A DNA stretch of 64,000 nucleotides, taken from NCBI GenBank assembly GCA_036345935.2, contig JADWOT020000009.1, positions 9,887,899 through 9,951,898 of the forward strand, in the 5' to 3' direction. The position numbers were made by a program, and so were the translations under genes. Shown in pieces: positions 25,407 to 36,309 of this stretch; position 1 is the stretch's first letter; each line of letters starts with the position of its first letter. Under the pieces are notes generated by a model. That model did no database searches. It saw nothing but the letters and a program-made list of their open reading frames with translations, and had not been told where the DNA came from. Source of the DNA: Taenia hydatigena (Eukaryota; Platyhelminthes; Cestoda; Cyclophyllidea; Taeniidae).

Positions 25407-28400
25407 TTGTGGATGATGTCCAGATGAACAATGACGTTTGCCCAGCAGAAAGTCAAGAACACAGAACTAACAAAGGCAACCACAGCCCACTAGAGGCAGT
25501 CGTACTAGTTATATGGATTTGGGTCGGTTGGATAAATTTAAACACAATAGTGACATTTGGGTAAATATTTTTTCCACAAAGAGCACTATTTTGTAAGCCT
25601 GAATAAATCGGTTATCTTTTTTGAATTTACATCTTTCAGTAACTCTCCCAGTTTTGATTTGACGATACCTAACTGCAGCCAAAAACACATCACCTTGTTC
25701 CTATTTAATAATTTCACTTACCGATACGATAGCAATCATGCCAAAAAACTAGCTCCTTGCTCCACAAGTTTTACATATGATAGAGGTGCACATAAAATGT
25801 TTTATTTGCATGCGTCTCAGTACACAAATGAAAAGGCCTGCATTATTATGGGAACAGAATGGTACAGCTAGTTGGTTTTCATTTCCAAACTAGGACAAGG
25901 CTGTATTCTTAGGGGGCCACTTACTTTCAGAGTTTGTTCTAATGTATTGCTTACCATTTACTTAGGGCCTTTTTGATACTTCAATATTTTAAAGTAAATG
26001 GGATTCTAGGCATTATGTTCATTCAACCCCTTTTATAGCATTGCTTGTGCCGTTCGTTTCCGTATGTTATGGGCTTAACAAGATGTACAACCGCGCCTAC
26101 GTTCCTCTGGTTTTTGAGAAGATCCAAGTCGGTGATAGGTGGATGAAGTTATGCTTATGATTTAGTCCTTTTTGTATTCCTCTGTGATTATACTGATAAT
26201 ATAACTCGGTGCATCGGTGAAAACATATATTTAGCTCCTTTATTTGCGCAAACACCTCTTCTAGCGAATTGTTTAAATATTATCACAGCAGCATACTACT
26301 GTCGGCAAGCTATTTTGATCAACCAAACTCTGCCTCTTATGTGCGGTTTCACATTCTCAAGCAGCCATATACAGAGAACGCGGTCGACCGTTCAAGTATT
26401 ATTAACCTGGAGTGGGGCAGCTTAACAGATAAAATCAAACAGATCATTGCAACAACATGGAGCTAGTTTCGTGTCTGTTGCAATCAGACAAGTCTCGTGA
26501 ATGTTCACAAAACTGTAAATTGGAGATAGACGGTGCGTGGTAGGATTTAAAATACGCTCAAAATCGTGCGGCACATTGTCTCAAAGTGAGTAGATTTCGC
26601 AAGCAAAATAAGAGGATTACCACAATCCTAACCGAAGTTATTTGCAACGAACTCTGCCCAAAAAGGACAGGCCAGCCAATAAGGATCGGGGAAACGAGCT
26701 GCACCACTCTAATGTGGTCGAAAAATCAATAGTAGGTTAGCGCAAGAGAAACTAATTTTATCGACTTTCAATCAGCAGCTGACCGTCATTGGCAGTGATG
26801 CGCCAACTTGCTACGATTCCGACGTGAAGCCGATTACTCACATCGGCAGTGCAAATCGATGCTTAGCAAAGCCTGTGGTGCTGTTTTCTCTGGCCCCCTT
26901 CATTAAGGTCGCGTCTAACCGCGGACCTGACATTGGCAGTGGCGCGGAGCTGATTAAATTCAAGGGTAATTTAAAGATGGAGGCAATTTTATGCCAGAAT
27001 TAACCTAGTATAACTGAATTAAAAGGCTTTAACTAAATGACAATCATCAATCGGTGGTGCTGCATCCATCAGCTGGCAACGCTTTAACACTCACCACTCT
27101 ACCGTTTTCATAGCCAATAAATACCTAATTTGTGCATAAAAGTTAGCTTACAATTTCTGCTTACATTTCCATCGCTCTCAAGGCAATCGTCAGCTCTTCC
27201 GTTATGAGTTTGGTAGCTTCCGGTCACGGTTTGGTAAGTGGGTCATGCGTTTCAGACATCCCTCATCTGGATCGGCGTTCTCAGCGAATGACACACTAAT
27301 CTACCAGTTCCCCTGAGATGGGCATAAGTACGGCTTATAGGCGACCTAAGGTAGAAGGGGCAAACAAGAATAGGTTTAGATCCAGGAGCTGCTGTTTTTA
27401 ATAAGGATGGAAGAGCCCACAGAGACTAGATGTGACAGAGACGTGTCTGCTACTTTTCCTATGTGATTATCACAAGGCTCTCAAGGGCCATCAGTCTTGG
27501 TGGATATTGTCCCGGAATATCACCTATTTACGGAGGTACACCCATATTCCTGGAAAACAAGTAAAACCAGAGTGAGGAGTGTGATTACTATGTGACCCTA
27601 TAGGTCAAATTTACCGGCGGCATCACGGAATTGATCGGGTGGGACCAATGGTTGGGGAAATGGTCACGCAGGCACCTACCTTTGTGAAGTGCTTGAATAC
27701 TTCAAAGACTTGCATTACACAGGCTGATGTGACACGACTTTCGTTTCACAAGATGCTCCTCAAGAAGCGTACTGATGAGACCAGTACCGGGTCCATTCCT
27801 CGTCTTGCCTTTTGGCGCACCACCGTCAGCAGCAAACGGAGAGTGAAAGAGGAACGAGGAGCGTATTCGACCCTAAGAATGCGCCCATCACAGCACATTA
27901 GGTTGCATGGAGGAGTGACTGATCAGAGTTGCGGGAACATGGACAGGTGTAGCCTGTGCCACTAAAGTTGTTACATTTTGAAGTGTTTCGACGCCGAGGC
28001 GGTCTGCTATACACATGCATTTCCATTTTCTTCTAAAAAAAAAACACCATTTTATGCTCCTAAACACATTAAATGGGACTTAAATAGAGGATTTTATTCT
28101 TAGCAGTTTATGTAGCAACAGAAGATATTGGAGGCAAATTTGACATGCAGTTGTTAGAGCGCTTTGTAGAAGAGGTGTTGCTGCTTATGTAGCGCCCCAA
28201 ATCTTCCCCGAAGTCGATAGAAGACATGATACTAGAGCCGAATATGGATTGTTGAAGTAGGGAAGGGTTTGAGGGCTACCGGGATGGCCTGGCGAACGTG
28301 TAAACCAAGAGTCCTAAGAGAGGCGTGCAAAAAAAGTTAGGATGCTTCACTGTCCTCTGCCCGTTTGGGCTATGGTTCCAGCCTGATTCTTGGCCAGTCC

Positions 28401-28504
28401 CTTTGCGTTGACGATGAGGCGGGGAAACCACCCACGAGTCAACTACAGCATCACTGCTACCTCTTGGCAATTCTGCTTGATTTGGAGTTGTGTTCCGTTT
28501 GAGA

Positions 28505-29060
28505 ACCACACTTGAGAAGGAGCAATGTGCTGACCACCTCGGATACTTGAATCGAGTTGTAAAAAAACTGGCCTAAAGCAGAGTCATTCATTGAGTCAAG
28601 GGGTTTAAAGTAGTTCCATGGGGATCTCACTTGGGTTCTGAGTATTCACATCCATCCATCTGGGTTCTATCCACCCATTAGAGCGGTAAAAGTGGATGGA
28701 CCGTGGACAGATAGTTCATTTGTGAGTGGCATCCCAGAAGAATACAGGACTAGAGTGGTCGTCATTGTATGCTTCGACGCTTCAGTTAGGAGTCGCTACA
28801 GATTCGCCCATTCACAGCCTAAGCCCTTCTTTCATTGCGTCAAAGTTTGGCATTCACGAGTGCAAATCAGGGTAGTTTTCCTTTGAGATCGAGTTTACTT
28901 GCCGCTGCTACCTACGTTGCACGCCGACACCTCCTTGAAGATAGAGGAATGTGGGATTCCAAGGTAGACAGTGAATAGTTAGCGCAGGGCAGGGCATCTG
29001 GGTTTATCGGCACGACTCAGAAGCCATGCCGTCCCGGGGAAGTTCAACGGTGAAGGCCTA
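28505..29060. repeat. Dispersed repeat A, copy 1 (diverged)
   Basis: Matches 34945-35480 by eye in the same order and orientation: GACCACCT, then AACTGGCCTAAA, then GGGGTTTAAAG, a TGGGGAT block, a TTAGGAGTCG block followed by TACAG, and a CTACGTTG block. Spacing is similar and the two are clearly diverged. No open frame spans it and no terminal repeats were recognised, so the element class is unknown. Confidence 0.6.
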
Positions 29061-31667
29061 AGCATCATGTAACGATTTTTTTGTCACAACCGTTGAAAAT
29101 CTTCTTTGACAGAAACATTGTCATTGGTAAAGAAACGACGAGTTGGGGATCAAAAAGGCGGCAAATAACGCAAGGTGGAGAAGTTAGCTTTGATTCAAGA
29201 AGATTTAAGTTCGTTGTGTGGAACAATAAGTCATGCTGACAAAGGCCATTGCAAACAGCGGACCAATCCACTGAAGTACAGGGTAAAATGCGTTGTTCAA
29301 TGAAATGCTATTACTGTGATGGTTCGAAAAATTTTCCCGACGCCATATCAGGCGGAAGTATCAAGGATTTTCCACATTAGGTGAATCACTGTGTAAAGAG
29401 TTTTGACTGCACACGATTCTCGTAAATGCCACCCGGTCGTAGCTCTCCTAAATGCACACCTCCTTTTATTTCGTTTGGCCAACTTGTTACCCAATTCTTT
29501 ATTTACCAGTCCACCTTCACAGGAACTAGCTACCTGTCAATAGACCTCACTTTGAGCTTTTAGTCGGTAAAAGTTGGACTTCTTTTAATCAAGCACCCTG
29601 GTTGGTGGCAAAATAGATACAACTCTTCACAATGTTACGATAACGTCGCGTGTCTCAAGGGTGTTATCGTCTCCAACTGGCCATTAGGGACCCCTAGGAG
29701 TGGGGAGGCTAATCAACGTTGGCTCTGTGAGGGAGTGTAGTTTTTGCTAAAATGGATTGATGGTAAGGTTCTCCATTCACGGGGTCGCAGGTCGGGTGTC
29801 AACTTCCTGATTTAGGCCCAATCCCTACTGTCATTCAAGTGGAGACTTCAAAAGTACACCCTGCCTAATGCCATAGAGGCCGTAAAATTGGCCATAGTAG
29901 TGCTGCGGCAAAAAGTGGACGGCAATTTGGGAGTGAGGTGCTTCAGATTTATACCCACTGAATGGTGGAGCCATTTAAGCGACCAAAAGTGCACATCAGA
30001 TGTGTCAAATGAATGCAAAAATGGACAGAAATGTAGTTAAGATGCAATGGATGCATCACAATGTGGACGAATAAACGCGAGATGACACGCCATTTGCAGA
30101 GCTGGGTGACTAATCAGCAATTGGTCACGAGTCATGGCAAAGCGACATGACGTCAAATGTCCACTATTCTAATGCCAGATCAAAACCAGACGCGAAATCA
30201 CAGGCAGTCGACGAATACAGCTTTTGATCATTAGAGTCCATTTACAAAGCAGTCCTTCCTTGATGAAGAATCCGCCAGCCATCTGGTACTACTAGAACAT
30301 CTAACTTGAATGTAAGGCATTAAATTTGGATTGACGAGAAGGCCCATTAAAAAGAACCGGTGGATATGGTACAGGAAAGAACAATAAACAAGCAACCCAT
30401 GGTCGAGTTCACTGGAAAGATGCCAGAGCACAGTAACGGGGTGAGCTCATCTGGCGAAGATCATAAATGGCGGGCTGGCCTTATTTTAAATGGAAAGAAT
30501 GCATCCATTATCACCAAATGCAACTCATTGGAGCCATTAGATATGCCATAAATGACCGAGGGATATGGCGGTCTAGAAAGGCACCAAGAGTAGTTGCAGA
30601 TAAGTCAGAAGGTCAAGGGCAAATTCACTCAACTCTCTAACCGTAAAGGGCAAGTCAGCTTGAAGCTTCCTCATTAATATTCAGACTGACAGGTGCAATG
30701 AGTGGGAGGTCATGGCGTCGAGCCGGTTTTCCGGGTCGCGGACGCTGTAAAGGCCAGGCTGGTTGCAAGTGCAGCCAAAAATATCGTTCTGATGTTAACT
30801 GCTTTTAGCACAGCAATTCTCCATGCCACGGTGGACGAAAGAAATGGTCACTTTAGATCGATCTTGTCCGTACTGTTGGGTGCCTAATAGCAGTTTCTGA
30901 AACTAAGATGACGGTGTCTTTCCCCAACGGCGGAAGGTGGATCAGCTGGACTTAAAATTCATGAATTCCAGTTCGACTTGAGGAGGCACACGATATGCAC
31001 TTGCTCATGCTCCACCACTGTGTCAAATACAAGGTAGATTGAAAGGTTAAATACCAGACTCAAAGTTCACATTTGAATGCTAAAAGCCTCAAATTGCCTT
31101 ACGACATAAATTTGTTCGACTTGCGACAAGGTGAAGGCAACAATTTACACCGTTCAAGACTTTCACACAATTTTGCACTCACTGAGATGCTGTAAAGAAG
31201 AGATTAGCGAAAACAAAGACGCTAAGAGAGAAAATTTTCATCGTAGATGATTGCTATTTGCAGTTTGTTTAAGTTTTTTTCTTGTTTGGCCACAGGTGGG
31301 TGTCTTCTACAAGTAAGGTGAGGTGTTTACAATTCGATTACTGCAGTGTTAAAAGGAAATCGAAAAATCAGGGATGGGAAGTAAATTAGGCCATAAAGGA
31401 AGTTTTCTAAACGTCAATTGAGGTTTTCTTTTCTCTACGTCATCCTAATCAGCATCCCTCGGTTGTGGTAAGTCTTAAAAAGCCACCTAATTCCTCAATA
31501 TTTGACCGGAGAGGCGAGCTATACATTCGGTCGGACGTAATAATTTGTCATCTTTTTACTCTAAGTGGCGCCAAATGAATCCATGCTTGTTAGCTTTTTG
31601 CAGGTACACACACCCAAATGCAACGACCAAGCCAATCTCTGCGCGACCGCATTCAGTGCGGTGAAGT

Positions 31668-31780
31668 GGTGGTAATGGTGGTGGTGTTTTGTTGCTGATT
31701 CTACGGGTATGAAGCGGGCGGGCGATGGCAGGGGTGAGTGGAGCAATTGAGGCGAGATGGTGGTGGTGGCTGTGGCGGTG
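31668..31780. repeat. GGT/TGG-rich simple sequence
   Basis: Two short clusters of GGT/TGG units (about 31668-31690 and 31756-31780). They give poly-Trp or poly-His readings on the two strands, so the open frames across them are low-complexity artefacts. Confidence 0.6.
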
Positions 31781-32854
31781 GACAGTTTGGGTTGTAAAGC
31801 CCACGAGCTGCCAAAAAGCGCAGTTAAATCAGTTAAAGTTACAAAAAGCCACCAATGCCTTCCTCCTATGGGTTGTAAAGATACTATCGCCATTCGCCAT
31901 CTGGTGTTGCCTCGCCAGCGGGGCAGAGGGCTCAAACGCACAAACACTGGGGCAAACAAACAGCTCCCAATTTTGCTGACATACAACCTGTAGTCGGGTC
32001 GTATCGCTTGTTGATAAGTTCACCTTAACACAAACCGAGTCGATTCAGCTTATACACCAAATGTTATTTTAAGGTGATAAAATTGTGTCCTTAAACAGCC
32101 CGTCGCGTGGATCAGCCCCCTGGCGATAAAAGCGAAATCCCAACAATCTGTGAGGTCGTAAAAATGTACCTTGATAGCCGTACCTTGTTTTTATCCCTGC
32201 CTAATAAAGGATGGCCCCGTATAGCCTGTTCCCTTGTTTGAGCTTGAAGAGAGAAACATAGAGCCCACTACGGCCTCACCAGTTTGCTTTTAACTCTTGT
32301 CCCTTCATTGAAGAATAAAGTCTCGATGTACATTTGTTTAGGCATTTTCTCCATAGGGCGAAATTTTATAAATAACCTTGACCCCCTCTCTTCTTGGTTC
32401 AAATGTCCTCACTGTTAGATAAGGTCAGTGAAACCTCTCCAAGGTCAAAAACACCTCTAGCTTAGGGAATTTGTGGTATTCACTATCACGTGGAATCCTT
32501 TTTCATATTTATTCTTTTTAAGGGGTGCATGCAAATGTGGCCTTCCGAGACATCTCAGAAGATATGTAGAAGGGTCGAAAGCTCACTGCGATGGTTGCCA
32601 GTCCTAAGCGCCTGTGTAACTAAAATGAAGAGTTAAGCTGTTCAATAAGGTGCTACATAAATATAATTTGTCAGAGTAATGAATCGGCTGGCACGAATAG
32701 CCCCCAAATGTCAGGTGGAAGTGTGAAACGTTATGTCTGTCGAAGGGTAACATTGAATGATTTTCTCTAGAGTTAACACTATTTACCTGGCATTTTCCCA
32801 TGACTTTTTTACGCCAACTACTGCAACAATTGCTCAAGTCAGATTTGTGTGCAG

Positions 32855-33057
32855 AATGCTTCTGTCTTTCGGTCGCCGCGTTTAAATGACCTTGCGACTG
32901 AGGTGTCACCGTCAGCCTCCAAAGAGGCTACAAGTTCTGGCTCCCCACAAAACTTTTATCACCACAACATTCTCTATGAAACAGCATTTTACAGCTCCGA
33001 CAAATCTATCTTCTCCGTTAGAGGGCTCGAACTTGCATGTTCTGCACATTTTTACAG
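32855..33057 (+). other. Candidate exon of an unrecognised plus-strand gene
   Basis: Open from an acceptor (TTTGTGTGCAG at 32854) to a donor (TACAG then GTTCC at 33058). The 67 codons are Ser-rich and resemble no family I know. It ends in phase 2, and the candidate terminal exon at 34633-34876 starts in the matching phase. No upstream exon or start was found. The antisense strand is open over part of it, so this may be chance. Confidence 0.2.
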
Positions 33058-33813
33058 GTTCCAATACGGGGTTCGTCACAATTTTGATCAACAAAGGTTT
33101 TAGCAAACTGTTTTAAACTTTTATCACGCCTCATACCAAAACATATCATCAATATAACGCCTAAACCTACGCTATTTATTGGGTATTTGCCGGATTATGA
33201 TAATGTTGGACATCTGAGGTTGAACGGTGGGTCACTGAGGCTGGCGAAGCTTGTATCTGGCCTGGCTGAAGATAAACTACCCTGTCCTCACAGCTGTGAT
33301 AAATACAACCAGGAAGGGCCACTTCCAAGCTCTGCTGGAGGTCATTGCATTGACTAATGGCAGTGCCTCGTCTAAGTGGCCCCCAAAGTAACAAGAGCGC
33401 CTTGCAACCTTTGTGGACATCCTGAGGCCCGTATTTGGTACAAAATCTTCAACTAGCCTTGATGAAAACACTGCCGAGCAGAAGGAAAATTCAGCTGCTG
33501 ATTTTACGAACTTCCAAACACACACTATTCCACATTACCTGGAACTGAATAACATGACGATTAAAGAAAGTATGGAGCTATAACTACCTCTTTATAATAC
33601 AAAAAACACTAAAAAACTTCCCCAATTTCTGTCAAAATTCTAGCTTTTAGCAATCAACTGCCTCGTTACTATAGTTAAAAATAGTTGCAATTGAAGTCCG
33701 TGAAGGTAAGAGCATTTGCATCGGTGGATGGTGTATATCTCGGTTTACATCTCCGCACTCATTCACATAAGCATAATTTCTGTTGTTTTCAATTCTTCAA
33801 GTGATTTAATCGC

Positions 33814-33961
33814 TCAGTAGATGCGCAATTTTTTAGTAGGTGGAGAGGTTTGGGCGAAAGAGACATCAACTTTCCGCGATCTGCTGTCGAATTGTGCCGA
33901 CTCGTCTCCACCAATGCCGTGACGGGAGTACTTGAACGACTGCAACTCGTGGAGGCCGGTT
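33814..33961 (-). CDS. Candidate last exon of the protocadherin (cytoplasmic tail)
   Basis: Preceded on the minus strand by a long pyrimidine tract ending CCCTCCAG, one of the best-looking acceptors in the window. Then 49 codons, starting TGLHELQSFKYSRHGIGG and ending TKKLRIY and TGA. Its entry phase matches the exit phase of the exon at 35856-36064. The assignment to the protocadherin is inference from strand, position and phase; there is no family motif to confirm it. Confidence 0.4.
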
Positions 33962-33966
33962 CTGGA

Positions 33967-33996
33967 GGGTAGGGAGGGGCAGGAGGGGGGGAGGGG
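33967..33996 (+). other. G-rich tract with quadruplex-forming pattern
   Basis: Six G-runs of two to seven bases separated by 1-2 nt on the plus strand (GGG, GGG, GGGG, GG, GGGGGGG, GGGG). The minus strand of the same tract is the pyrimidine run in front of the candidate exon at 33814-33961. Confidence 0.6.
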
Positions 33997-34632
33997 CAAA
34001 TTGTCTGACCTTGTCACTGCTCTCCTCCCTGAGAAATGGGAAAATAATTTGACGGCATTGCGCACCATCGTGTTCTTGCTGCAATTTAATTCCCATTTTT
34101 ACTGAATCCTTGTTACATTTAAAGATCGGCCTAATCGAATGTGATTTAGTCTCTCCTTGTCCCTCCCTTTTAAGCATCTCTACTAGTTAGACCATTTCAC
34201 GGGTCGAGAAGAAGTTCGAATTACTTTATTTAAGGAATTCATTTAGCTTGCTGCGGTATAAACCTTCTAGCGAGGGTGTTATTGATAGTCACAGGTTAAA
34301 ACTCGAATGTAAAGATTAATTTGTATCTTGAAAGTTCATTCAAAGGCAGTTATTCTTCGATCGGAAGGAAGCTGTTGGTATAGCTACTGCTACATTCTTG
34401 TTCACTCATAAGTTACTCTCCTGTGTATTCAGCTGCTTGTGGACTGATAAATTTGAAGTTTAATGTCGAAACATGTTTTGTTAACTCTGCGGGCTTCTAC
34501 TGGCATGGGAAGAACTTAACTGCCTATTTTCTATATAAAATACTACGATGATCACCAGTAATAATGAACGGGAGGTTTGTGAGTGATTTGTCACGCCAAA
34601 AGACTTCCCTAACAAAAGAAATCACAATACAG

Positions 34633-34876
34633 GGATAGAAAATGCATTAGCGATGTACAGAAGCTCCAAAAAGCTGCTGACCAGGCGCAAAAGCTAAACC
34701 AATTGGCGAAATTTCGAAGCCTAAGCTTTGTGTGCCCTCGAAAAAGCAAACGAAGATTTCTTCGTCGTCTCCTCCTGATCAACTTCTCGTATCGATCGTC
34801 ACAAAGTAGTCGAAGGAGTTTGAGAAAACCTTCACCAGCCAATAGCTCCAGTCACCGATTCCACGTGCATCTGTAA
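34633..34876 (+). other. Candidate terminal exon of an unrecognised plus-strand gene
   Basis: Open after an AG at 34631-34632 to a TAA at 34874-34876. The 80 residues have a helical, Gln/Lys-rich first part (DVQKLQKAADQAQKLNQL) and a basic, Ser-rich end. The minus strand is open as well (34609-34842). Joined to 32855-33057 the phase fits. No similarity known. Confidence 0.2.
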
Positions 34877-34944
34877 TGATGTGCGACTGTAACGTCACCA
34901 ATTCTTCTTACTACTGGATCGGAGAGTTCTGCCAGTGCCGGAAG

Positions 34945-35480
34945 TGCATTGGAGAAAGGAGAAACGTACCGACCACCTTTACTCCCCTTTCCCAGTTGTA
35001 AGAAAACTGGCCTAAAAGCAAAGAAACTTAATATAAAAAGGGGTTTAAAGCAATTCTGTGGGGATAAGGTATCGCGTGTATTCATTCCAGTCAAGTCTGT
35101 CTATCCATTTGAGTTCCATTCAGGCGGTAGAGAGGTGGTGGGACGGAGAATCGCGTTTTCACCCAAATGACATCCTCATGCAGGTTGCGTAGACGGCGTT
35201 ACAGAGAACTTCTCCGGATGGCTCATGGCGACGGTTTCAGGCGTGAATAGCAGACCTGCAGAACACGGGGCTGTTAGCTACGGAAGGTAGACGTCATTTT
35301 AAGACCCTTATTAGGAGTCGTTACAGGCTTGCCCTTCCTCCAGCTACGTTGTGCCTCAAAAGGGTGCAATCCGAGGGTAGAAAGCGTACGGCTGACGTAG
35401 AGAAGCATTAGAGGCCACTCGCATGGCCCGGAGGTCATGCGGCTTATTGGAAGTACAAAGGTCGAGTCTTCAGTGCTCAC
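34945..35480. repeat. Dispersed repeat A, copy 2 (diverged)
   Basis: Same block order as 28505-29060, in the same orientation, about 6.4 kb away. The clearest match runs from AACTGGCCTAAAAGC (near 35004) through GGGGTTTAAAGC (near 35040), then TTAGGAGTCGTTACAG (near 35310). It would sit in the last intron of the protocadherin if the candidate exons are real. Confidence 0.6.
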
Positions 35481-35855
35481 GAAGCCAAAACAAACAAACT
35501 TAACAAATAAGCCGAGTTTTACCGAACAACTTCTTAAAAGGGCATCCATAAAAAGCAACCACATTTGACAAAGTAGCAAGAGACGCATCGACATTAGCCA
35601 GTAAAATGAGCAAAACTCTGGAAAAATGCGCCCAATCAGAAGTTGAATAAAAAGTATTAATCATGGAAATTTATTCCCGTGGGGAGTCTTTCGACGTTAT
35701 TATTTTACGGAAACCAATCTACCCCACAACTCCATCCGCACCACAAACCACTCATGTGAAAGGTTGGTATTTACTCGAGCTAAAAAGAAAACTTGGCGAT
35801 TAAATAGATCCCTCAATGAAAAATTCAGCCTTTCCGTACTATCAAAGTGGGCTAC

Positions 35856-36064
35856 ATTCGCTTTGTAGACTTTTTAGTTAGAATTTGCTCAAAGGCAGTT
35901 GGAAGGGCTTCAACAGACTTCTTATTAAATCGGAGTGATTGAGAAGTGCCTCTTTTGGGGGCTACATAAAATTCCTTCGTAGGCGAAAAATTGTTCAGCA
36001 TGTCGAATTTATCATTCACCAGAGAGAATGTGTGAGAAACGCTGAGCGGCAGTGAACCACAGTT
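35856..36064 (-). CDS. Candidate protocadherin cytoplasmic exon
   Basis: Acceptor with a strong T-rich tract (GTTTTTGTTTTGGCCAG), then 69 codons starting NCGSLPLSVSHTFSLVNDKF. Donor GTAGCC leaves phase 2, which fits the exon at 33814-33961. Only one of the three frames stays open after this acceptor. Without the splice the frame ends six bases later (TAG at 35854-35852). No known domain. Confidence 0.4.
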
Positions 36065-36261
36065 CTGGCCAAAACAAAAACCCAAGAGAAGGCACCCAAG
36101 AAGCACACGCAAGATTCTTCAAGAACTAACCCTATTTTGTATCCCAACTTTAAAGATTTACATAAGCAAGGAAAAAATAAGAATAAACAGCTATGTATAT
36201 TTGATGGTCCAAGTGATTTGGAGGGAGCCGGATCGGCCGAATGTAGTGGGTTTAGCCTGAC

Positions 36262-36309
36262 CTCCGGCAGGTCAGTCATCATGCCAGAAATTCCGCCACA
36301 GAAGTGCAC
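36262..36309 (-). CDS. Candidate small protocadherin exon
   Basis: After AG at 36311-36310 the only open frame reads VHFCGGISGMMTDLPE up to a GTCAGG donor. It is phase 0 at both ends and compatible with its neighbours in the proposed chain. The frame stays open past this donor for about 80 more codons, so the true end may differ. Weak on its own. Confidence 0.25.

Larger units (their letters stand above)
25407..33813. other. Long intergenic tract without recognised gene
   Basis: About 8.4 kb between the TOP1 start and the last candidate protocadherin exon. Open frames are short on both strands and none resembles a known family. Seen here: one copy of dispersed repeat A (28505-29060), GGT-rich simple sequence (31668-31780), three spaced copies of a short ATYGGCAGTG word (near 26789, 26840, 26931), and a candidate plus-strand exon at 32855-33057. 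Other open frames here (27639-27965, 30375-30440) lack support. The TOP1 promoter must lie just above 25406. Confidence 0.4.

Noticed and set aside
30375..30440. Plus-strand 22-codon segment between ACAG and GTGAGC
   Set aside because: No pyrimidine tract before the AG and no neighbouring exons in phase.
31556..31993. Overlapping open frames on both strands with Trp or His runs
   Set aside because: Caused by GGT-rich simple sequence.
33176..33394. Minus-strand open frame ending in a Gln/Ser/His-rich tail with AATAAA at the stop, as another protocadherin end
   Set aside because: No acceptor of suitable phase was found and the opposite strand is equally open; kept only as a remote alternative 3' exon.
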